Origin: Cellulomonas timonensis | GTDB lineage: Bacteria > Actinomycetota > Actinomycetes > Actinomycetales > Cellulomonadaceae | Direction: 5' to 3' | Assembly: GCF_900046455.1 (NCBI RefSeq) | Contig: NZ_FCOT01000010.1 | Span: forward strand, 349,516 to 413,515 | DNA: 64,000 nucleotides | Shown: positions 18,214 to 27,748 of the stretch, in pieces | Layout: every line of letters begins with the position of its first letter | Position numbering within the stretch: the first letter of the stretch is position 1 | Translations under genes and position numbers: made by a program | The notes under the pieces: generated by a model | Told to the model about the DNA's origin: nothing | What the model saw: only the letters and a program-made list of their open reading frames with translations | Database searches by the model: none

Positions 18214-19191
18214 CTACGGCCTTCTGCCGCCGGCGAGCAGGCGTTCCACACCGGGGAGGTCGTGCTCGACCAGATCCGTCGCGACGACCAACGCATCCCA
18301 GGACAGGGGGTCCGCACCGAGCTCTTCGAGGCCGCGGGCGAAGATGTGCCAGTCCAGGGGCTCGGCGCCTGCGCGGGCGCGGTCGAGCCGCTCCAGGAGG
18401 TCCCCGGCCGTCGCTCCCATGCCGCCCGGGACGTCGCTGTCCTCGACGCGCCGGACGAGCTCGGACCTCAGTCGCGCGGACGAGGCCTCCAGATCGAGGT
18501 CGTGGGCCAACGCTCGCGCCTCGAGCTCGGCGACGGCCTCCTCCAGCGCGGACCGCGTCGCGGGCGACGCCGCAGCACCCATCGCCGCGTAGAAGTCCGC
18601 CAGGGCCTCCGGCACGAGGATCGCCAGCTCACGCACCATGTCCAAAGGCTCGTCGGACGTGTGGACCAGGACCACGAGCTTCGTGGGGGACCCGAGCGTG
18701 GCCCGGAGCTGGTGCGGCTGACGACGGGTGGTGTCCGACGGTCCTTTGAGCGCGGTGAGGCGCAGGCTCGCGGGCCCCTCCCGCACCGCGGACACATCGC
18801 GCAACAGAACGACGATCGAGTCGTCGCGCGAGCAGATCGCGTCAGCCAGCTCGAGACTCGCCGGGGTCGAGGAACTGGACTGGTAGTGCCAGATCGCGGC
18901 CGTCACCGGAGGATCGATCCGCACCCGGCGCCAGTGGACTGGTTCGAATCCCTCCCGCCGGACGATGCTCAGAGCCCGCTGCGCGAGTCCACCGGCCACG
19001 CAATCGGGCTGGAGCACCAGCACGGCGTGGTCGCGCAGCAGTGCGGCGAGGCCGGCGGCCTCGCGCGGTCGGGCGCGGGCCAGACCGGCCGCCACATGCT
19101 CGTCCTCGGAGTACAGCTGCCACTTCTCGGCGTCGTCGGTGAATAGGCGCCAGGCCCCGTCGGCCAGCTCGTCGATCAGCTCCCGTGCCAC
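18214..19191 (-). CDS. NDK-like domain protein with unknown C-terminal region
   Basis: 325 residues from a GTG at 19191 (AAGGA five bases upstream). Residues about 55-185 resemble nucleoside diphosphate kinase: VLVLQPDCVAGGL (for IKPDGVxRGL), the GPSDTTRR segment and LVHTSDEPLDMVREL, where His177 matches the phospho-acceptor of NIIHGSDS. The catalytic Lys is Gln61 and the Asn three before His is Val, so ordinary NDK activity is doubtful. The last 140 residues are helical and acidic, with no recognised domain. It heads the leftward operon of the peptide cluster and is divergent from the cupin-like gene. A phosphotransfer or nucleotide-binding role in tailoring is only a guess. Confidence 0.6.
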   Translation of the reverse strand: MARELIDELADGAWRLFTDDAEKWQLYSEDEHVAAGLARARPREAAGLAALLRDHAVLVLQPDCVAGGLAQRALSIVRREGFEPVHWRRVRIDPPVTAAIWHYQSSSSTPASLELADAICSRDDSIVVLLRDVSAVREGPASLRLTALKGPSDTTRRQPHQLRATLGSPTKLVVLVHTSDEPLDMVRELAILVPEALADFYAAMGAAASPATRSALEEAVAELEARALAHDLDLEASSARLRSELVRRVEDSDVPGGMGATAGDLLERLDRARAGAEPLDWHIFARGLEELGADPLSWDALVVATDLVEHDLPGVERLLAGGRRP

Positions 19192-19235
19192 TGACGTCCT
19201 TCCTCGTGCCGGACCCGACCATCGGCCGGAAGGCG

Positions 19236-19283
19236 TCGCACCGTGCGATTCGGCGCCTGGCCAGCTCACGCCAGCGGCCAGGC
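19236..19283. promoter_or_regulatory. Two dyads in the divergent NDK-like / cupin-like promoter region
   Basis: A perfect TCGCAC-C-GTGCGA palindrome (19236-19248) is followed by GCCTGGCC/GGCCAGGC arms at 19255-19262 and 19276-19283. They lie 45-95 bases upstream of the NDK-like GTG and 150 or more from the cupin-like GTG, a good place for an operator controlling both directions. No regulator gene is in the cluster as read. Confidence 0.35.
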
Positions 19284-19433
19284 TACCGCGGCCCGCGGAG
19301 GCGTCAACGAGGTGGGCAGGGGGTTGCGCAGCCGCTCCACGGTTCGCGATGATCACGGCGCGCAGCCACCTGGTTGCCGCCGCGGGGCGGGCTGGCTCAC
19401 GGCACATCCGGCACTCCAGAAGAGGACTCCGAC

Positions 19434-20117
19434 GTGACCGCACTCGAGACGCTCGTCGAGCCGCTGCTCAAGATCGACTGGGACGACACGGACGCCGTCG
19501 AGGCCGTCGCCGAAGAGGCGCTCAAGGCCGTCGCGGCTGACGGCCGCATCCTCCGCGAGGCGCTCGCCGCGCTGGCCGAGCGTCCAGATCTGCAAGCGCT
19601 GTGCGAGCACCCCGACCCGCAGGGCACAGCCGACCTGGGGCAGCAGCTCGACAAAGTGGTCCTGTACGCCGACCCGGATTCCGGGGTCCGGGTGCGACTG
19701 CACGCCTTCTGGCCCGGCTACTACGACCTGCCGCACAACCACCGATGGACCTTCGCGAGCCTCGTCATGCGCGGTCGGTTCCGGCACCGGATCTACGGCG
19801 ACCAGGGGCCCGACGACGCCCCCCTGCCGGTACCGCTCCTCCCGCTGCACGTGCGGCACGAGGAGCCCGGCAATGTCTACGCGCTGCACCACAGGATGCT
19901 GCACGCTCTCATCGCAGAGCCCGGCACCGTGTCCCTGGTGGTTCGCGGCCCAGCCGCGAAGGACCGCTCGTTCCTCGTCAGGGAGAGCGATGGCGCCCGC
20001 GTGTGGCACGTCGGCGCGAGCAACGAGTCATCGCAGCAGCTGGCACGCAAGCGCATGAGCCCGGCTCGTCTGGCAGAGCTCACCGAGCTGTTCGGCACGT
20101 GGGGGCTCCTAGGCTGA
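19434..20117 (+). CDS. Cupin-like protein of unknown function
   Basis: 227 residues from a GTG at 19434 (GAGGA seven bases upstream). An all-helical first 60 residues lead to a cupin barrel: [17 protein letters not shown] supplies a metal-binding-like HxH, and [19 protein letters not shown] the second conserved stretch. The arrangement recalls cysteine-dioxygenase-like or RmlC cupins, but no family name could be given. It is divergent from the NDK-like gene and probably belongs to the cluster. It ends 9 bases inside the convergent P-type ATPase gene. An oxygenase or isomerase role is possible; not established. Confidence 0.6.
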   Translation: MTALETLVEPLLKIDWDDTDAVEAVAEEALKAVAADGRILREALAALAERPDLQALCEHPDPQGTADLGQQLDKVVLYADPDSGVRVRLHAFWPGYYDLPHNHRWTFASLVMRGRFRHRIYGDQGPDDAPLPVPLLPLHVRHEEPGNVYALHHRMLHALIAEPGTVSLVVRGPAAKDRSFLVRESDGARVWHVGASNESSQQLARKRMSPARLAELTELFGTWGLLG

Positions 20118-22112
20118 CAAAGCCCGAGCTGCCGCAACCATCGGCACGACTACCGCCCCCGGGTCTGCTCCGCGGCAGCGTCCACTCCCGCCACCATCGT
20201 CAGGAGGAGGACGCAGGCGCCCGCCCGTCGCCGGGGCGCCGGGCGCCGTGGAGGGCAGCCTGCGCAGCAGCCGCATGGCGTTGAGGATGACCACCAGCAC
20301 CGACACCTCGTGCACGAGCATCCCCACCGACATCGTCACCCCGCCGAGCAGCACCCCGAGCAGGAGCAGTGCCACGGTGGCCAGCGCGACGGCGATGTTC
20401 TGGCGCATGGTCGCCACGGTGCGGCGCGCCAGCCGGATGGCCTGCGGCAGCCTGCGCAGGTCGTCGGCCATCAGGGCGATGTCGGCGGTCTCGAGGGCGA
20501 CGGCTGATCCCGCCGCGCCCATGGCCACGCCGAGGTCCGCGACGGCCAAGGCGGGGGCGTCGTTGACGCCGTCGCCCACCATGGCCACGACGTGCCCCTG
20601 GCGTTGCAGCTCCCGGACGGCGTCGTGTTTGTCCTGCGGGAGCAGCCCGGCCCGCACCTCATCGACGCCGGTCGCGCTGCCCACGGCTAGGGCGACCGGG
20701 AGGGCGTCACCCGTGAGCATGACGACCGTGCGCACGCCCGCGCGGTGCAGCTCGGCGACCATGTGCGCGGCATCGGGCCGCACCTCGTCGGCGACGGCGA
20801 GCACCCCGACGCCGGCGCCATCGACCGCCACGATCATCGGCGTGTGCCCCGCAGCGGCGAGGTCGTGGGCCACCCGATCGCTCCCCCGAACGTCGGCGAC
20901 GCCGAAGTGGGACAACAGGGCGACGTTGCCGACGAGCACGCGATGCCCGTCGCTCGTCGCCGTGATGCCCATCCCGGGGATCGACTCGGCGGCCTCCGGG
21001 AACTGGCCGCTGGGCAGCCCTTCAGCGCGGGCGGCGTCCAGCACCGGACGTGCCAGGGGGTGCTCGGAGCCTGCCTCGGCCAGCGCGGCCCAGCGCAGGA
21101 CGGCGACGCGGTCCGCCGCCGGGTCGAGCACGACGACGTCGGTGAGGAGCGGGCGACCACGCGTCAGCGTGCCGGTCTTGTCGATGGTGACCGCCGTGAT
21201 CTTCGCCGCCCGCTCGAGGTGCTCCCCGCCCTTGATCAAGATGCCGTCCTTGGCCGCGCGGCCGATGCCGGCCACGATCGAGACCGGGATGGAGATGACC
21301 ATCGCCCCCGGGCACCCGATCACCAGCAAGGTGAGCGCGAGGACGATGTCGCCGGTGACGGCTCCCGCGACGACCGCGAGGACGATGATGCCGGGCGTGT
21401 ACCAGCGGGAGAACCGGTCCATGAACCGCTGGGTGCGGGCCTTGGCGTCCTGCGCCTCCTCGACGCGGTGGATGATCCGGGCCAACGTCGTGTCGGCCCC
21501 CACCCCGGTCGCCTTCACCTGCAGCACACCACCTCGGGAGACGGTGCCGGCGAAGACCTGGTCCCCGACGGCCTTCTCCACTGGGATCGACTCCCCCGTG
21601 ATGGAGGCCTGGTCGACAGCCCCGGCCCCGGCGACGACCTCGCCGTCGACCGGCACCTTCGCGCCGTTCTTGACCACGACCGTCTCCCCCATGGCGACGT
21701 CGGCGGCCGCCACCTCGATCTGGCCGCCCGCACGCAGGACGACAGCGACATCCGGGGCGACGGCGACCAACTCGGCCAGCGCCGACCGGGTCCGGCTCAG
21801 GGTGGCCTGCTCCAGGGCATGGCCGACGGCGAACAGGAACGTCACAGCGGCGGCCTCCCAGTACTGGCCGATCACCACCGCCCCGACGGACGCGACGGTG
21901 ACGAGCAGGTCGATGCCGATCACCCGCGCCCCCAGCGCGCGGACTGCGTGGACGGCGATAGGCGAGCCCGCCGCGACTGCTGCCGCGAGCATCAGCGCGT
22001 TACTCGCAATGCCCGCACCGGACACCGTGGCTATCGCGGCTGATCCCCCGATGAGCAGCCCGCTCACCGCGGGGACGGCCCAACGGCCGCGCAACCTCTG
22101 GGACCTGGCCAT
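20109..22112 (-). CDS. Heavy-metal P-type ATPase with a CPG membrane motif
   Basis: 667 residues with the P1B-ATPase core: [13 protein letters not shown], the phosphorylation site [18 protein letters not shown] in the nucleotide domain, [13 protein letters not shown] and [17 protein letters not shown]. The sixth-helix metal motif is [11 protein letters not shown], so CPG replaces the CPC, SPC or CPH of well-studied groups. There is no N-terminal metal-binding domain; that is supplied by the separate HMA gene just upstream (TGATG overlap). About 45 Pro/Gly-rich residues follow the expected end. It exports or imports a metal cation; the ion cannot be told from the motif. Confidence 0.87.
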   Translation of the reverse strand: MARSQRLRGRWAVPAVSGLLIGGSAAIATVSGAGIASNALMLAAAVAAGSPIAVHAVRALGARVIGIDLLVTVASVGAVVIGQYWEAAAVTFLFAVGHALEQATLSRTRSALAELVAVAPDVAVVLRAGGQIEVAAADVAMGETVVVKNGAKVPVDGEVVAGAGAVDQASITGESIPVEKAVGDQVFAGTVSRGGVLQVKATGVGADTTLARIIHRVEEAQDAKARTQRFMDRFSRWYTPGIIVLAVVAGAVTGDIVLALTLLVIGCPGAMVISIPVSIVAGIGRAAKDGILIKGGEHLERAAKITAVTIDKTGTLTRGRPLLTDVVVLDPAADRVAVLRWAALAEAGSEHPLARPVLDAARAEGLPSGQFPEAAESIPGMGITATSDGHRVLVGNVALLSHFGVADVRGSDRVAHDLAAAGHTPMIVAVDGAGVGVLAVADEVRPDAAHMVAELHRAGVRTVVMLTGDALPVALAVGSATGVDEVRAGLLPQDKHDAVRELQRQGHVVAMVGDGVNDAPALAVADLGVAMGAAGSAVALETADIALMADDLRRLPQAIRLARRTVATMRQNIAVALATVALLLLGVLLGGVTMSVGMLVHEVSVLVVILNAMRLLRRLPSTAPGAPATGGRLRPPPDDGGGSGRCRGADPGAVVVPMVAAARALSA

Positions 22113-22354
22113 CAGAACGCCGCCGCTCTGGAGGCGTAGCCGGCCTTGGCGACAGCCGCGATCAGCGCCTCGACGCCGACGACTTGCGGGTCGTGGTCGA
22201 TCTCCACGCGGCTCGAGGCGAAGCGCACCGTGACGGCACTGACGCCTGCGAGGCGCCCGACCTGCTTCTCGATCTTCGCCACGCAGGACGGGCAGGAGAA
22301 GCCCTCGGCTCGCAGGATCGTGCGGGTCGTCGCGGCGGTGGAGGTGGTGCTCAT
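22112..22354 (-). CDS. HMA-domain metal chaperone
   Basis: An 80-residue ferredoxin-fold heavy-metal-associated domain with the metal-binding loop [13 protein letters not shown] (Cys-x-x-Cys) and KAGYASRAA at the end. The ATG at 22354 gives a protein of usual length. It is translationally coupled to the P-type ATPase and most likely hands it the metal ion. It is divergent from the Crp/Fnr regulator gene. Confidence 0.85.
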   Translation of the reverse strand: MSTTSTAATTRTILRAEGFSCPSCVAKIEKQVGRLAGVSAVTVRFASSRVEIDHDPQVVGVEALIAAVAKAGYASRAAAF

Positions 22355-22438
22355 GGTCGGACCTCTTCTGGTGGAGTCTGCGCCGCCCCGGTCGAGGCGA
22401 CTGACGCCGACGCTAAGAGGCACGTCGCCACGCGAACA

Positions 22439-22450
22439 TGACGTGCGTCA
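22439..22450. promoter_or_regulatory. TGACG-TG-CGTCA dyad between metal ATPase operon and Crp/Fnr gene
   Basis: Perfect 5-bp arms around a 2-base centre, roughly midway in the 177-base divergent gap. The neighbouring regulator is a Crp/Fnr protein, whose family binds short dyads of this type (TGTGA/TTGAT-like half-sites), so this is a candidate autoregulatory operator. The match to a known consensus is not close. Confidence 0.35.
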
Positions 22451-22531
22451 GGTAGCCGCAGCACGGCGCGGAATGTCCGGCCCAGGCCCCGGATCAGGAG
22501 GGATACGCTCGCGAGGAGCCCAGGAGACGAT

Positions 22532-23350
22532 GTGACCACCCCGCACGCACACCCTCACCACGACGGGCCAGGGCCGACGACGACGCCCTCGGCCCGACGG
22601 CGGATCCCGCTCCGGACAGCCTGCGCTGAGCCCCACCACTGCCCGGCGCCGGTCCGGATGCGCGTCCTGGGGAACGTGCCGCTGTTCGCCGGCCTTTCGA
22701 CGTCAGAGCTCGAGGCCATCGACGCCCGGATGGTCTCGCTCGCCTGGCCCGCCGGCGGCCAGGTGTTCACCGCCGGCGCCCCCGCCGACCACCTGTACGT
22801 GCTGGCCTCCGGCCGGGTGAAGGTCTCCCAGCCGACCGACGGCGGGCGCGAGATCGTCGTCGACCTGCTCACCCCGGGCGATCTCTTCGGGACCCTGACC
22901 ACCCTCGGCGACCCGACCTACCCGGAGACAGCCGAGGCCCTCACCACCACCTGCGCCCTGCGGATCGACCCCACCGCGTTCCGCGCCGTGCTCACCGAGC
23001 ACCCGACGGTCGCCCTGCGGGTGCTCGACGACGTCGCGGCGCGCCTCGCCCGAGCCCGCTCCGACCTGGGCCGCCACTCCACCGACACCGTGGCGCAACG
23101 CGTCGCCGCGACACTTCTCCGCCTCGCGGACAAGCTCGGGCAGGAACGGGCCGACGACGGCGGGACCCTGCTCCAGATCCCGCTCTCCCGCGCCGACCTC
23201 GCCGGGATGACCGGCTCGACGCCCGAGTCCGTGTCCCGGGTGATGAGCAGGCTCCGCAAGGACCGGGTCATCGACTCGGGCCGCCGCTGGACGGCGGTCC
23301 TCGACCGGGACCGCCTGGCTGACGTCGCCGCGGGGTCATCGGGACGGTAG
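22532..23350 (+). CDS. Crp/Fnr family transcriptional regulator
   Basis: 272 residues from a GTG with AGGAGACGAT upstream. The cyclic-nucleotide-binding-like barrel runs from NVPLFAGLSTSELEAID through LYVLASGRVKV and LLTPGDLFG. The winged helix has LSRADLAGMTGSTPESVSRV as recognition region. The N-terminus is His-rich and carries two cysteines six apart (ACAEPHHC), so redox or metal sensing is possible. Placed divergently to the HMA/ATPase pair, it probably controls metal transport (inference). Confidence 0.88.
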   Translation: MTTPHAHPHHDGPGPTTTPSARRRIPLRTACAEPHHCPAPVRMRVLGNVPLFAGLSTSELEAIDARMVSLAWPAGGQVFTAGAPADHLYVLASGRVKVSQPTDGGREIVVDLLTPGDLFGTLTTLGDPTYPETAEALTTTCALRIDPTAFRAVLTEHPTVALRVLDDVAARLARARSDLGRHSTDTVAQRVAATLLRLADKLGQERADDGGTLLQIPLSRADLAGMTGSTPESVSRVMSRLRKDRVIDSGRRWTAVLDRDRLADVAAGSSGR

Positions 23351-23378
23351 GCCCCAGCGACGGCGCCTGCCCCTGGGC

Positions 23379-23726
23379 CTACCGCGCCCTGGTCGGCTCC
23401 GCAGCGGGCTCCACGCCCGTCACCGTCGTCAGGAGGAACACCGCGTCCTCCTCGGCCCGCACGGCATGTCGAAGGTGCGTGAGCAGCGCGACCTCGCCCG
23501 CGGCCACCTCGTCAACCTCCATGCCGGTGACCTTCACCCGGCCCACCAGCACCTGCAGGCTGGCCGCGCTGGGCGAGTTGTGCTCCGCGAGCTCCGTGCC
23601 CGCCACCAGGGCGATGACGGTTTGCCGCAGCGGGCCGTCATGCAGCAGGAGCTCGGCGCTGCGGCCGTTGTCGGATGTGCGGGCGGCGTCGAGGTGCGAC
23701 TGGGTGAGAAGGCTCAGGTTGGCCAT
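23379..23726 (-). CDS. Small cupin-domain protein
   Basis: 115 residues with a single cupin barrel: LLLHDGPLRQTVIALVAG, LAEHNSPSAASLQVLVGRV and GEVALLTHLRHAVRAEEDAV. Only some of the metal-ligand positions are kept. Small cupins of this type often appear as accessory or sensory proteins with no assigned reaction. It lies between the Crp/Fnr gene (convergent) and kdpE (same strand, 69-base gap) and does not clearly belong to either. Confidence 0.75.
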   Translation of the reverse strand: MANLSLLTQSHLDAARTSDNGRSAELLLHDGPLRQTVIALVAGTELAEHNSPSAASLQVLVGRVKVTGMEVDEVAAGEVALLTHLRHAVRAEEDAVFLLTTVTGVEPAAEPTRAR

Positions 23727-23795
23727 GTGTCCTCCAAGGTCACGCCGAGCGTAGGGCCCGGCGGCACGTGCAGGCCTGGGGCGGCGGTGAGCCGC

Positions 23796-24479
23796 TCACA
23801 CCTCGAACACGTACCCCATCCCCGGTTGGGTCAGCAGGTGCCGCGGGTGCGACGGGTCCACCTCGAGTTTCCGCCGCAACTGCGCGGCGTAGACCCGCAG
23901 GTACCCCGTCTCGTTCGTGTAGGCGGGCCCCCACACCTCGAGCAGCAGCTGCTCGCGTGACACGAGCCGTCCACGGTTGCGGACCAGCACCTCGACGAGC
24001 GCCCATTCGGTGGGGCTGAGCCGCACCTCGGCGCCGGCGCGCAGCACTCGGCGCCGGGCGAGGTCGATGGCCAGCTCCCCCGCCTCGACCACGGCCTCCG
24101 CGACATCGCTGGGGGCGGCGCGGCGCACGGCGGCCCGCAGGCGGGCGAGGAGCTCGTTCATGGCGAAGGGCTTGGTCACGTAGTCGTCGGCGCCGGCGTC
24201 GAGGGCCTCGACCTTGTCCTCGCCGTGCTGCCGGGCGGACAGCACCACCACGGGCACCCGGCTCCAGCCGCGGATGCCGGCCAGCACGTCCAGGCCGCCG
24301 ATATCGGGCAGGCCCAGGTCGAGCAGCACGACGTCGGGCCGCCAGGACGCGGCGAGGTCCAGGGCGTGGGCGCCGTCGGTGGCAGTGGCGACCTCCCAGC
24401 CGTGGGCGCGCAGGTTGATGGCCAGGGCCCGCACGAGGCCGGGCTCGTCATCGACCACGAGCACCCTGGATCCGGTCAT
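23796..24479 (-). CDS. kdpE: KdpE response regulator
   Basis: 227 residues: receiver domain with the acidic pocket VVDDE, phospho-acceptor Asp54 in VLLDLGLPD and the switch Lys in YVTKPF, then an OmpR/PhoB winged helix ending HLLTQPGMGYVFEV. It is the partner of KdpD and activates kdpFABC in potassium limitation. Its ATG overlaps the kdpD stop (ATGA), and it is the last gene of the kdp operon. Confidence 0.95.
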   Translation of the reverse strand: MTGSRVLVVDDEPGLVRALAINLRAHGWEVATATDGAHALDLAASWRPDVVLLDLGLPDIGGLDVLAGIRGWSRVPVVVLSARQHGEDKVEALDAGADDYVTKPFAMNELLARLRAAVRRAAPSDVAEAVVEAGELAIDLARRRVLRAGAEVRLSPTEWALVEVLVRNRGRLVSREQLLLEVWGPAYTNETGYLRVYAAQLRRKLEVDPSHPRHLLTQPGMGYVFEV

Positions 24480-27079
24480 GGGCCCTCCTCGGCGCGCGGG
24501 ATCGTCAGCACCATCGTGAGGCCGCCGCCGGGGGTGTCCTCGGCGGCCAGCTCGGCGCCCCCCGCCTCAGCGAGGCCTTGGGCCACAGCCAGGCCGAGTC
24601 CCAGGCCGCCGGGTGAGGTGTCGCCGAGCCGCTGGAAGGGCTCGAACATGCGGTCCTTCTGCTCCTCGGAGAGCCCTGGCCCGCTGTCGATGACGCGCAC
24701 CTCCACGGAGCGCCGCGTCGACGAGCCGGCCACCCGGACCCGTGTCCCCGCTGGGGCGTGCCGGGCGGCGTTGCCCACGACGTTCGCGACCACCCGCTCC
24801 AGCAGCCCAGGGTCGGTCGTCACCAGCGGCAGCGACTCGGGCACGTCCACGTCGAGCCGCCGGGGGTCGACGCCCTCGACGGCCAACGGCACCACCTCGT
24901 CGAGGCTGGTGGGCCGCAGCACCGGCTTCAGGCCGCCCGCCTGCAACCGGGACAGGTCCAGCAGGTTGTCGATGAGCCGCTCGAGCTGGGACGTGGCCGT
25001 GTCCGCGGCGCCGACGAGCGCCGCGGTGTCGTCCTCGTCGAGGCGCACGTCCGGTGACCTGAGGCCGTCCACGGCGGCGCGGATCGTGGCCAGCGGCGTG
25101 CGCAGATCGTGGGAGACGGCGCCGAGCAGCGCCGACCTGGCCACGTCGGCCTGCTGCAGGGCGTGCACCCGGTCGGCCTCGGCGCGCAGGCGGCCGCGTT
25201 CGAGCACCGCGCCGGCCTGCGAGGCGAACGCGTCGAGCACACGCCGGTCGCTCGCCGGCAGCACGCGGCCCCGCAGGGCCAGCACGCGCGCGTCGTCAAT
25301 GGCGACGACGGTCTGCGCGTCATCGGGATGCAGCGCCGGATCGGCGCCGTCGGTGGCCAGTGCCCGCCACGCTCCGCGCCCCGGCTCCCGTTCGAGCAAC
25401 GCGACGGACTCGAGGGTGAACGTCTCCCGCAGCCGCCCGACGAGGGCCTGCGCGGAGTCCTGCCCGGAGAGCACGGACCGGGACACTGCCGCGAGCGCCG
25501 ATGCCTCCGCGCGCGCACGGAACGCCTGCCCGGTGCGCCGCGCCGCCAGGTCGACCACGGAGGCAACCGCTGCGGCGACCAGCACGAAGACCGCGAGCGC
25601 GAGCGCGTTCTCGGGGGCGTCGACGGTGAGGCGGCCGGTGGGCGCGGTGAAGAAGTAGTTGAGCGCGAAGAACCCGGTCACGGCGCTGAACACCGCGGGC
25701 CACAGCCCTCCGATCAGCGCGACCCCGACGGTCAGCGCGAGGAAGAGCACCAGCTCGGTGGGCAGCCCGAGCCGTCCGTCCATCGGGTGCAGCAGCAGTG
25801 TGAGCCCGGCGGTGCCGAGCACGGCCAGCAGCCAGGCGCTGACGGTGCGGCGCCGGGACAGCAGTGAGCCGTGCCGCCGTGTCCTGCGTCCGCCCCGCGC
25901 CTTCTCGTGGGTCATGAGGTGCACGTCGATGTTCTCGGCGAGGCGCGCGATCTCCACGCCGTTGCTCTCGGAGAGCGCCTCGTGCCATCGGCTGCGCCGC
26001 GAGACGCCGACGACGATCATCGTGGCGTTGACCCCGCGCGCGAAGTCGATGACGGCGGTGGCCACGTCCTCGCCGACGACTGTGTGGAAGGCGCCGCCGA
26101 GCTGCTCGACGAGCTCTCGCTGCGCCGCGATGACACCGGGGGCGGCGCCGGGCAGGCCGTCGGTGGGCAGGACGTGCACGGCGAGCAGCTCCGAGCCCGC
26201 CGAGCGCTGCGTGATGCGGGCGCCGCGGCGGATGAGCGTCTCGCCCTCGGGGCCGCCGGTGACGGCCACCACGATCCGCTCGCGGGCGGGCCACGGCTCC
26301 TCGATGCTGTGGTCGCGGCGGTAGGCGGTCAGCGCGTCGTCCACCCGGTCGGCGAGCCACAGCAGCGCCAGCTCGCGCAGCGCGGTGAGGTTGCCGACGC
26401 GGAAGTAGGAGGACAGCGACGCGTCGATCTGCTCGGCCCGGTACACGTTGCCGTGCGCGAGGCGTCGGCGCAGGGCCTGCGGCGAGAGGTCCACGAGCTG
26501 CACCTGGTCGGCGTCGCGCACCACGTGGTCGGGCACGGTCTCGCGCTGCCGCACCCCGGTGATGGCCTCGACCACGTCGTTGAGCGACTCGAGGTGCTGC
26601 ACGTTCACCGTGGTGACCACGTCGATCCCGGCGTCGAGCAGATCGTGCACGTCCTGCCAGCGCTTGGCGTGCTCGACCCCTGGCACGTTGGTGTGCGCGA
26701 GCTCGTCGACGAGCACCACCTGCGGTGCGCGCTTCAGCACCGCGTCCACGTCGAGCTCGCCGAACTCCTGGTCGCGGTAGGCGACGGTGCGCCGCGGCAC
26801 GACCTCCAGGCCGTCGAGCAGCGCCGCCGTGGCCGCGCGGCCGTGCGTCTCGACGAGTCCCACCACCACGTCGGTGCCGCGCGACTGGCGCCTGTGCGCC
26901 TCGTCGAGCATCGCGTAGGTCTTCCCGACGCCGGGGGCCGCGCCGAGGTACACCGTCAGGCGCCCACCTCGGCCAGAGTTGCCCGCATGCGCGCCGGGGC
27001 TGCCCGCATGCGCGCCCGGGCCGGCCGGTGACGTGGAGTCACCGGCCGGCCGCGGCGCGTCGGGCGCGGGTGTGCTCAC
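24476..27079 (-). CDS. kdpD: KdpD osmosensitive potassium-channel sensor kinase
   Basis: 867 residues: N-terminal KdpD domain with Walker [10 protein letters not shown] and the [10 protein letters not shown] segment, a universal-stress-protein domain ([14 protein letters not shown]), four membrane helices around [19 protein letters not shown], a GAF-like region, then the kinase with H-box [17 protein letters not shown] and G-box [19 protein letters not shown]. The Gly/Ala-rich first 35 residues include a small GAHAG repeat. GTG start overlapping the kdpC stop. It senses potassium or turgor signals and phosphorylates KdpE. A strong hairpin sits in its first codons. Confidence 0.95.
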   Translation of the reverse strand: MSTPAPDAPRPAGDSTSPAGPGAHAGSPGAHAGNSGRGGRLTVYLGAAPGVGKTYAMLDEAHRRQSRGTDVVVGLVETHGRAATAALLDGLEVVPRRTVAYRDQEFGELDVDAVLKRAPQVVLVDELAHTNVPGVEHAKRWQDVHDLLDAGIDVVTTVNVQHLESLNDVVEAITGVRQRETVPDHVVRDADQVQLVDLSPQALRRRLAHGNVYRAEQIDASLSSYFRVGNLTALRELALLWLADRVDDALTAYRRDHSIEEPWPARERIVVAVTGGPEGETLIRRGARITQRSAGSELLAVHVLPTDGLPGAAPGVIAAQRELVEQLGGAFHTVVGEDVATAVIDFARGVNATMIVVGVSRRSRWHEALSESNGVEIARLAENIDVHLMTHEKARGGRRTRRHGSLLSRRRTVSAWLLAVLGTAGLTLLLHPMDGRLGLPTELVLFLALTVGVALIGGLWPAVFSAVTGFFALNYFFTAPTGRLTVDAPENALALAVFVLVAAAVASVVDLAARRTGQAFRARAEASALAAVSRSVLSGQDSAQALVGRLRETFTLESVALLEREPGRGAWRALATDGADPALHPDDAQTVVAIDDARVLALRGRVLPASDRRVLDAFASQAGAVLERGRLRAEADRVHALQQADVARSALLGAVSHDLRTPLATIRAAVDGLRSPDVRLDEDDTAALVGAADTATSQLERLIDNLLDLSRLQAGGLKPVLRPTSLDEVVPLAVEGVDPRRLDVDVPESLPLVTTDPGLLERVVANVVGNAARHAPAGTRVRVAGSSTRRSVEVRVIDSGPGLSEEQKDRMFEPFQRLGDTSPGGLGLGLAVAQGLAEAGGAELAAEDTPGGGLTMVLTIPRAEEGP
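27019..27051 (-). promoter_or_regulatory. 14-bp hairpin within the first codons of kdpD
   Basis: Perfect inverted arms GGCCGGCCGGTGAC / GTCACCGGCCGGCC with a 5-base loop, about 28-60 bases inside the kdpD coding start. In mRNA it would form a very stable stem just downstream of ribosome entry. It could lower kdpDE output relative to kdpFABC or mark an attenuation point. No U tract. Confidence 0.4.
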
Positions 27080-27747
27080 GACCCCATTGTGGTCAGCGCG
27101 AGGTTCAGCTCGAGCACGTTGACCCGCGGCTCGCCGAGCACGCCCAGGTCACGGCCCTGCGTGGTCTCGTCCACGAGCGAGGTGACCTCGGCTGCGGACA
27201 GCCCGCGGGCCTGCGCGACGCGGTCAACCTGCTGGTGTGCGTACTCCGGCGAGATGTCGGGGTCGAGCCCCGAGCCCGAGGCGGTGAGCGCGTCGGGCGG
27301 CACGGACGCCGGGTCGACGCCCTCCATCGCGGCCACATCGGCCCGGCGCTCGCGCACGGTGGCGAGCAGGTCCGGGTTCGTCGGGCCGAGGTTCGATCCG
27401 CCCGAGGCGAGCGTGTCGTAGCCCCCGGCCGACGGGCGCGGGTGGAACCACTCGTCACCCTCGAACGACTGGCCGACCAGCAGGGAGCCGACCGCCTCGT
27501 CGGGAGCGGTGACATGCGCGCCGTCGGCGCTCACGAGGGAGCCATTCGCCTGCCACGGGAACGCGGCCTGCGCGATGCCCGCCACGGCCAGCGGGTAGGC
27601 GAAGCCGAGCACGGCGGTGAGGACGAGCAGGACGCGCAGCCCGGCCCAGGTCTGCCGGGTCAGCGCCACGAGCGTGGCTCCGGCCGAGCGGGTGGTGCGG
27701 GGACGGGGGTGCGGTGCGACGGGCGTCGCGGTGCGGGGGGTGGTCAT
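27076..27747 (-). CDS. kdpC: KdpC, potassium-transporting ATPase subunit C
   Basis: 223 residues: one N-terminal membrane helix ([20 protein letters not shown]), the conserved [21 protein letters not shown] and [12 protein letters not shown] blocks, and the C-terminal [12 protein letters not shown] and VNVLELN motifs. KdpC stabilises the KdpA-KdpB complex and assists ATP binding. The ATG at 27747 lies two bases from the kdpB stop; the end overlaps kdpD. Confidence 0.95.
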   Translation of the reverse strand: MTTPRTATPVAPHPRPRTTRSAGATLVALTRQTWAGLRVLLVLTAVLGFAYPLAVAGIAQAAFPWQANGSLVSADGAHVTAPDEAVGSLLVGQSFEGDEWFHPRPSAGGYDTLASGGSNLGPTNPDLLATVRERRADVAAMEGVDPASVPPDALTASGSGLDPDISPEYAHQQVDRVAQARGLSAAEVTSLVDETTQGRDLGVLGEPRVNVLELNLALTTMGS

Positions 27748-27748
27748 G

